Source: Sphaerosporella brunnea
Taxonomy: Eukaryota; Ascomycota; Pezizomycetes; Pezizales; Pyronemataceae
Reading direction: 5' to 3'
DNA: 64,000 bases
Assembly (NCBI GenBank): GCA_008704415.1
Contig: VXIS01000033.1
Coordinates: forward strand, 124,001-188,000
A program made the translations under genes and the position numbers. This document shows positions 57,066 through 64,000 of the stretch, one piece after another. Each line of letters starts with the position of its first letter. Within the stretch, counting starts at the first letter, position 1. The notes under the pieces were generated by a model that was given only the letters and a program-made list of their open reading frames with translations, was not told where the DNA came from and did not search any database.

Positions 57066-60000
57066 TTCGCTCTGTCGCAGTGCCGCTTGGGGTGTGCGAT
57101 GGTGTGTGGAGGATGGTGGCCACGTGGTGGTGGTGTAGTTTGAGGGCTCACCTTGGGGTTTACTTGATCTCTAACTGGAACCGCGTGTTCGTCCGGTTGC
57201 CGCGCTTCTCGCGACAACGGCTCTGTAGCCCCTGCGAATAGACCTTTTTTCTTTGCTCCACTGTCACACATCTCGGCCTCACTCGAGGGATTAGGAAATT
57301 CAAGGCAATCGACCGCAAATTTGCTGCTTCTGAAGTTGAACACTGGGTTACGCCGAGGGAGAGATGCAGTACGCCTGCTCACGCAAGGTGAACGCTGCGG
57401 TTTTTTTTTTCTTGCCATGCGACTCATAAAACGATAAAAAGCCTAAAAAACTTACATTCATTGGAGCAACAAAAGAATACGTCCTCAGGGGCGTTCTCGC
57501 AGGTGAGAACGCCCCCCCTATGAAGCCCTTATTATTCCCAAGATTGCGAATCTTGTAACCTCAAAGAAAGTTTGGTGCGTCCCGTGGGACTCGAACCGTA
57601 AACCTTCCGCGCTCGTGGGAGTAAGGGATCATGTAGCAGCATTCCCCCAACTACACCACGAGCGTCTCGGCTGAAAATTACACCCTGTAACAACGACATG
57701 TAGCACCGACCGATGACCCAACACCCCACCTCAACACCGCGTCTGGCATAATCATCATGACAATGTATAGATGATCAATTGGCAGATGCAGCAGATGTCA
57801 GTGAATGCGCTCCCTAAATCTTTCGGCAGGGTGAGCGATCGCTGGACAACTGAGCCATTCGTGACCCTTGCAGCGCGCGATTGATAGATTTTCGACGCCC
57901 AACAGCGTTCCAGCACACCGAATGACCTCAGTGGCATACCCAAGTCCAAGATTGATCACCCGCCGCACAGGAAGCGCCAGCCAGCTAGTTATGGTTCGGA
58001 GCAACGAGCGATCGATGACGCCACCCCTGACAGAAGCAAGACGCACGAAGCCGTGACAGCAACGAACGGATGATGGTCGTTTCAGTGTTGTTCCCCACAC
58101 ACACACACACGTATCCCTCCCTCCCTCCAGTATCACGCTTTCTACTACGAAGAAGAGTTCGGCTACGAGGCACTATAGTCGGCTGTGTTGACTGCGGACT
58201 CCACACCACTCCCCGAAACGGCTACCAGGCTATGAAAATTTATGCGTCAGCTGACATCGCCTGCTGCCGTGAAGGTTTGGGGTCCCTCAAGTTCTGCGCG
58301 CTCCATAGCGATGGGATTAGACTCACAGGAAGTTCTCGACGGATCACGAACAGTCGTTCGAATTCAGAAGTTGCGTGTTCGCCGTCGGCTCCAGAATCGA
58401 ATGGAAACAATCACATACATCTAGCCATTTGAGAACCTCCGCCGAGCTCAAAGGAGAGACCGGAGGGACTTGTCCGTCTCTAGATATCAACCAGAGTACC
58501 TTCAATCCCCATTAGATAGCTCCCGCGAGCCCACGGCTAAAACCCTTCATCCGGTGTAAGAGGCTTCAGTTGGTTACCGGCCGCGGCTGCACATCAGGAT
58601 AAACCATCAACCCTGGCTCCAAGCCCGTGCGCCGTCTCGATGACAGGGCGGGATGGAAAACCAAACGACGTTTCCACAGCTGGTAACAGCCTCGATGATG
58701 CACATGGGGAGCAAGGCCCCAACGGTGGAAACCCTCTTGAATCCCGGGGATGTGTAGTAGGCCCATAAGGAAAGTTGCATCAACGTCAACCCCTCCCATG
58801 CCACTCCCACCCACCTTACCACTTATCGGCCTCGGTGTACAAGTCGGCGTCTAGCATCGCTGCCGTAAATTTGGATAACAAGGAGAAGACAGCCATGGTG
58901 TGGTGATGATGGAAAGGGGGTCGTTGCTCTCGTGATGACTGAGATTTCAGAGCGCTCCAAGCAACCATACACTCGAGCCCAAGCCGGCGGAGATGCTTGG
59001 TTTCTAGGGGATCGCGCGTCGAGAACCAACTGACATAGTCAGTGTTGGGTTACAAAGTACCGCGGTGTTCATTATGTGTGCGCAAGCTATATGGCAAGCA
59101 GGCGGCGTACAGATAAACACGCATCACTAGCCAGCACTCGCTCCACATTGACATTATGCCAGGACGCATATTCCAACACTTGGGGCCTCTCAACTGCAGG
59201 TACAGGGGCCAGGCCAGAATGCGGAGGCGGCGATATGATCTTTACAAGCAAGCAAGCAGCGGATTTGGGAGTTATCGCGTCGTCGTCGTACGCTGGCGGA
59301 TGGAGCTTTGGTAGGGGCTGGTTGTGATGGCGTTGCAACGGCGGAGAGTCGGAACAGACCCAGGAGAGGACAGGGTAGGCGGCGAGACGAGATCCGAGAC
59401 AGTAAACCACCCAGAATCCGAACAATCAAATCGCCGAGTCCAGAGCGCCGTATTCTACAGCACGAATGTACACGCCAGCATTCTCGACCGCAAAGACCAA
59501 AACGCAGCCTAAGGGCTTCTCTACTGTGCGTCAATCAAGTTTATTGTCTGCAAGCAACCTGAAGAGATTATGGCAGACCCTCCCCGCCCATATCCTTATC
59601 GAAATCGTCTCGTATGTGCCAGCGTGGCCACCTGAATACCAAATGGAAAGAACAAAGGAAAATGTAAAGCGAAGAAATAAAAACAAAGGAAAAAGACACG
59701 CGAAAAGGCCCCGGCCACTCCGCGAGAGCCACCGCCACGACCTGGCCCCTGCAAAGCAGCAGATGCTTCCCTTCCCGAAACAACCCCCGCCCACTGACCG
59801 CCACCGGAAGGGCTTCCAACCAGATCCTTCTCTACCGAGCGCCACAGCGTGCGAATCTGTGGAGCCCACCGCGTCGCACTCCTTAGAGGGCTGGCGCTTG
59901 CCTGACAGGCAGAACCAGCACTCATCGGAGTCCATCTTTCGTACCTTGTGCTTAAGGCACGGCGCCTTGACTGCGTGCCCGCTGAGGTCTAGAAGCTGAT

Positions 60001-60480
60001 AGTACCGAGGTGCGAGCGCCTTCCTCTCCTTCTTGAGCGCTCCTGGTGATCTACGGGATCGTGGCTCCAGGCAACTGGCTGACGTCTATTCACAGAGGTT
60101 TTGAAACAAACATGGTGCCTTCGAAAAGAAGAAACAACTAGAAGACCGTTGTCGTAATCGTTCAGGAGACATCGTCCCATTGACGGCGAGTCAAAATGGA
60201 CGTAGTCGCTCCTTCCGCGTTTCATGCCTAGGGCTCGAGTTCAAGCCGACAGTGGCCGTACGGCTTTCTCCTCAACCCGGATGCCAAAACGACAACGCCC
60301 CACAACAACTCCCAACCGCATCGACAAAATTCAAGATGGACCTGCGCTGCCCTCGAGGCCGACCTGCAAGGACCATACCTGATCTGTTTTTCCTAGGACT
60401 CTGTACATCACTCTCAAGCTTCGACACGCTACTACTTTTCAGGTTTACCCTTCCTTTTGCAGCTCCAGCAATATTGGGAA
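57066..60480. other. Degenerate region, no intact gene supported
   Basis: The region holds a tRNA-like element (57573-57663), an imperfect (CA)n near 58088-58099 and many mid-length ORFs in conflicting frames. A plus-strand ORF at 59466-59999 and a minus-strand ORF at 59531-59935 overlap; neither shows a clear family. The minus-strand one begins with DECWFCLSGK, superficially like a Cwf19-type motif, but the rest does not follow that family. The stretch looks like decayed coding or repeat DNA. Confidence 0.45.
57573..57663 (-). ncRNA. tRNA-like / tRNA-derived element with intact Pol III boxes
   Basis: Reading the minus strand, TGGTGTAGTTGG matches the box A consensus and GGTTCGAGTCC matches box B exactly, about 55 nt apart, and the segment ends in CACCA. 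The T-loop is TTCGAGT, but the T-stem (TACGG against CCCAC) is largely unpaired. The expected 3' acceptor GGGACGC finds no partner at the 5' end. The 5' GCTCGTGG instead pairs with CCCACGAGC in the middle. It is therefore more likely a tRNA pseudogene or a SINE-type head than a working tRNA. Confidence 0.4.
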
Positions 60481-61753
60481 ATGTTGTCTTCACCTCCAGC
60501 TTCTCCTAGGCGAGTTTCCCCCAGAACTGAATACCGGCCCGTGCCGCCAAAATCCCCCCACAGCTCGGCGGTGTCAGACGATGAGCTCGTCCTATCCCCA
60601 GGAGCAGCCGTCATTGCCGGTACAAGACCAGTTGGTGAGCGCATGCAATGGCTTCCTACGTCTTCCTACCGACTTGACCCGACCGCTTCTGGTCCTTCCG
60701 ACGGGGTCCTCATACCAGTGATTCTAGAGAGCCAAGAGACCCTGGAGTTCATTGGGTTCCGGACTGAGGTTGCTAAAGAAGTTTTCAGCCGGCACATGCG
60801 GATTGTGGCCGAGGATGTCATGTTTGCAGACTTCCGAGGGAAAGCTTGGGATTACCGCGCTCAGGTCCCACGCCGATCCTGATGATTGGGAGGCTGCACT
60901 CTGGAAAGCTGGTCTTCATCAGAATGTCATCAAAGCTATTCTGGATCCGAGTTTCGAGGATGTCAGATTTACTCGGAGCGCTCACAACTGGGCTGTAGAG
61001 GCCGTTATGATGCGCTGGGAGTTCCTGAAAGGCCTGGAGGAGCTCGTCAAATCTCGGCGTGGCGTCAATCGAGCTGGAACTGGTACAGCGCCTTCAAGCC
61101 CTGGGTCACCAACTCGTCCTGCTTCCAGAGCTTCTAAGGCCAACCGCGGCCGCGTCCGGGAAGCTTAAGGCAGCTCCGGGGCGACCCCCCAATATAGCGC
61201 TTTGGTATTTCAAGGATCGGGTCCTGAGGACCCCATTACGCTGTACAAGGGAGGGACCATGGAGCGGCTTCGCAAAGCCGTCTTGCAGGATAGTTGGGAC
61301 TGCACCAATATCCTCAGCACTCCACCTTGTGATTTTTCACGCCACCAATGTGAACTCTACTTCACCAAGCAAAGGGAGGTAGCGCGCAGGTACTGCCAAT
61401 TTGCAATCAAGCTCTCTAAGGGTGCGATCGATGTTGGAATCATGGAGGTAGTTGTCAGCCGAGCCTGGCTTGCTGCGAATACGCACTACCTGGTTGGCAA
61501 CGAGTGGAAGCGGTATGTTTGGGCCAACAGAAAGCAGCAGCCCCTGCCGGCGGCTCTGGGCTACCTTAACGCATTCAATGTTCTCGGTGGTCCAGTCTGT
61601 ATCCAGGCCGAAGCCGGTAGGACATGGGAGGATGTATCCGTTTGTCATTTGGCCAGCGGTGAGGCGGCTTCACAGCACTGCTTTAGAACCACAGTATTTC
61701 AGACTGTTAACACTTTTCCCATGCGGATTGTGTTGGAGAAGCAAGTTCCTTAG
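60481..61753 (+). pseudogene. Decayed gene of unknown family (one frameshift, one in-frame stop)
   Basis: The frame from the ATG at 60481 is coherent up to about 60866 (EVAKEVFSRHMRIVAEDVMF, then KAWDYRAQ). The protein then continues in the +1 frame (DDWEAALWKAGLHQNVIKAI) up to a TAA at 61166-61168. Directly after that stop, in the same frame, it goes on (SALVFQGSGPEDPITLYKGG, later CELYFTKQREVARRYCQFAI) to a TAG/TAA end at 61753. No canonical intron of suitable phase removes either lesion. The sequence reads like a single ~420-residue protein with Trp/His-rich helical segments. I do not recognise the family. An acceptor-like TTTTGCAG just upstream of 60460 suggests a lost or unseen 5' exon. 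Confidence 0.6.
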
Positions 61754-63012
61754 GCTCACCGTTTCTGGTGAAAACGCTGGGTTTTCACAAGATTTACACT
61801 GGGCCTCCTCTCAAACTAGAGTTTTGAGGGGATGGATTTGCACGAGTCGGTATAGATCTAGAAGTAGCTTATTAAGAGGAGCAGGTTTTATGTTCAGAAT
61901 ACCACATAAACAAACTACACAAATAGCCAGACGGTGCTGCAACTGAGCTTGGTAACAGGTAGTGAGTGATTCTGGATATCCCGATAGATCGATTTTCTAT
62001 CTCCCTCGGTGTTGGAAGTGCCGACCGCAATACAACAAAAAGAAAGCAACAGCGACAGTAGAATACAAGCTCACCGCCGGCATTCCCTACGTCTAACCTC
62101 TCTTGACCTGCTAGAGCTTTTCTTTGGCTTTCCGCAACGGCTTCTGTCTCTACAGCCTGGGAACGGCGCCGTCCAACATTTTCGTTGGGATCACTTCCTA
62201 TCACTCGGTACCGGGTTTATTTTTTTTTCCTCTTTTCTATCCCTTGACTCCACCAGCTACTATAATGCCGATCGGCATGTTGGTGGGATCCTGCTCGACC
62301 TTGGAATGCTTTAGATAAAGGGAAGCGATGTTCCTTGTTGCCCCCGCGTGGTAATCACAGATTCTGGACTCCAGTGTGCTCAAAATTGGCAGTATTTAAC
62401 CTCTGATCAATTTTTTTTTTTTTTTTTTTTTTTCATTCTCCTCATTTGCAACATAAGTATAGCAAATATTCCTGGATCTGATATCCGTCGACTCCTGTCG
62501 CTCTCCCAACGGTCCCAAAGTGGTTTCCGTGTTCAAGGGTCTCACATTCCCGCCGCCCTTCGGGTTGTCGTTGTCGAACGTGTACGCCCGTGGAGAGGTC
62601 GGTGCGTTCGAGGATAGAGTTGGTGGAAAGGGACGGCTAAAGGCGTGGCGCCGCCGAGTGACATACTATGATGGATTCGGAGTGAGCGTCCAGAGTGAAT
62701 GGCTCACACCAATTGCACCCCCTTCCTTCTCTCCCCCCCAGCTCTGTCCCGAGAACTCCCTTACATTCCGGATCGTTTTAACTACCTCGAACATAATGAG
62801 TTTCACCACTACCGGTCGGGACCAGGAGAAGCAGGCCCGATACGAGCCGTCGGTGCCAAAAGCCATACTCTACTTCGGCGCTGATGGTTCCTCTGGGACG
62901 GAAGATTAAACCGTATGTACTGACTTTCAGCTATACGGTATTGGAAGAATGGCCGCTATTATGACGTCGAGTTCACCCACGCAGACGTGTTTCTGCAAAT
63001 GATTTTCGTGCA
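61754..63012. other. Intergenic region with possible small ORF
   Basis: A T homopolymer lies at 62411-62433. A 37-codon frame starts at 62797 (MSFTTTGRDQEKQARYEP), preceded by a CT-rich leader. It could be the 5' end of the decayed gene that follows, but no splice link could be fixed. Confidence 0.35.
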
Positions 63013-63620
63013 ATGAACGACAATCTTGTTCTGCAAAATGGATTGGCAGCAAAGATCGGCGATATCAAGGAGACTGCGACTACGCCATTGATTTCTGATG
63101 CTCCGAAGGTGACCGCGCCTGGAGCAGTGCCTGCAAAACCCCTATAACACTTGTACCTAAGGAGAGTGTTGCTGGACCTGTTCCGGAGAACCCTTTTAAG
63201 CAACATGCGTCAAGTCGGAAACCGAAATCACCTCTGCACAAAGAAACTACTACTAGGCCTGTGGCTGCGAAAACCATTCAACCGTGCGCAATGCATCGGA
63301 AATCTATGACACTTTCACTCAAGCAGAGTGCTGCTCAACGTATCTCAGAGAAGCCGCAATAGGTCAGAAACCGAAGCCGCCCGTACACAAACCCGACTGC
63401 TGCGGCTAAAATTTATTTAGAGAAGCTTGCACAGTACGCAAGGAACGGCAAACCGAAGGAAGTTCAACGCCTGCCGAACGTAGAAGTAGCTGGACCACCA
63501 CCACGATGCCAGAGGCATGGCGGATGGAGAGCTCAGGGATGGGTGGCATTGGTTGTCCTCCTTCTGTGGGTGACAGCCCTGAACGCTAGCCTACTGCGCG
63601 GTGACTGGACGGTAACCTAG
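63013..63620 (+). pseudogene. Decayed Lys/Pro-rich protein with one membrane span
   Basis: From 63013 a frame reads MNDNLVLQNGLAAKIGDIKE and continues into an Ala/Pro/Thr-rich stretch. It breaks near 63143 and resumes in another frame with Lys/Pro/Ser-rich sequence (ITLVPKESVAGPVPENPFKQ). An in-frame TAG at 63360-63362 interrupts it. The frame then runs on through a basic segment to a hydrophobic span (WVALVVLLLWVTALNASLL) and a TAG at 63618-63620. The layout is a basic disordered N-terminus plus one C-terminal transmembrane helix. Two lesions in 600 bp indicate a pseudogene, like its neighbour at 60.5 kb. An alternative is an unusual intron set that I could not recognise. Confidence 0.45.
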
Positions 63621-64000
63621 TTGCCACCTGGTGCCCGTCGACAATTGACAGTGTTGGAGGGACGGTCCTGTGGGTTCCCGGAAGCCATGTTACTAGCGAT
63701 TGTGCTGGAGGTGGTATGGAGGATCCTGCCCTTGGTCAGCTGTTCGCAGCCTGGCCTTTTTGTTTTCAGAAACAAAGTTGACCCCAATGTTGAATGTGGT
63801 TGTGTGCCCGCCGCGGGTGGTGTGGAAATCGGGAGTCCGGGGTTCCCAGATTAAACGAATCCAAATGCCAGAACAAATCCTTTTATACCAACAGCAGGAG
63901 GCAGTGCAGTTCTATGAGAAAAACCGTATCAATGGCAAATATTTCCCGCATAGACGCGAATAGCGCACGCCAAGCTCCCGTGTTGCGCCTTGATGCATGT
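63621..64000. other. Right-edge sequence, nothing assigned
   Basis: Short plus-strand frames (63621-63854 and 63700-63963) have protein-like patches but no start context, family or continuation within the window. Confidence 0.35.

Noticed and set aside
59531..59935. DECWFCLSGK motif suggesting a Cwf19-type protein
   Set aside because: Only the first ten residues resemble the family; the following sequence does not, and an ORF on the other strand overlaps.
1..64000. CRISPR array or prokaryotic operon structure
   Set aside because: No regularly spaced direct repeats; gene structure with introns is eukaryotic.

Overview
The window looks like nuclear DNA of a filamentous ascomycete (Pezizomycotina). 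Genes are interrupted by short introns (46-62 nt in most cases) with GTRNGT-type donors, CTRAY-like branch points and YAG acceptors. Promoters are CT-rich, intergenic DNA carries long homopolymer A/T tracts and microsatellites, and the recognisable families (WSC-domain secreted proteins, ACS and DHA1 MFS transporters, ankyrin/NACHT-type proteins, TA-flanked MITEs) are typical of these fungi. I cannot name the class or species.

Layout. 1-5775 (minus): a very large Gln/Ser/Pro-rich protein that runs off the left edge. 9549-9674 (plus): a 41-codon gene for a single-span membrane peptide. 11672-17371 (plus): an eight-exon gene for a secreted protein with a PQQ-type beta-propeller, Ig-like modules and seven WSC domains. 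17584-19215 and 21743-23401 (plus): two MFS transporters (ACS/Dal5-like and DHA1 drug:H+ antiporter-like). 24256-25100 (minus): a two-exon unknown gene with a possible mitochondrial presequence. 25741-27971 (minus): NAD(P)-dependent malic enzyme, with a presequence-like upstream ORF to 28450. 28.5-33.7 kb: gene-free, homopolymer-rich DNA. 33693-35357 (minus): two unknown genes. 36.2-37.0 kb: a broken Tc1/mariner transposase. 38923-39102: a TA-flanked MITE. 39672-42193 (plus): an ankyrin-repeat protein whose NACHT-like N-terminus appears to have lost its nucleotide-binding motifs. 43896-45891 (minus): an AT-hook/C2H2 nuclear protein. 46176-46525 and 49379-49694: two copies of a second MITE family. 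47103-48287 (minus): a Cys-rich RING-like protein. 50931-51620, 52729-53464, 53715-55650 and 56156-57065: four unknown genes whose exon structures I could resolve. 57.1-64 kb: a decaying tract with a tRNA-like element and two pseudogenes.

There is no obvious pathway linking the genes. The left two-thirds is ordinary core and transport or metabolic gene content. The right third (36-64 kb) is repeat-bearing and dominated by lineage-specific or decaying genes. The most unusual items are the propeller/Ig/WSC protein, the ankyrin protein built on a degenerate NACHT scaffold, the MITE family with one copy next to a disrupted ORF, and the 41-residue membrane peptide gene. Exon boundaries were deduced by eye from splice signals and reading-frame phase. 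They are not supported by transcripts.
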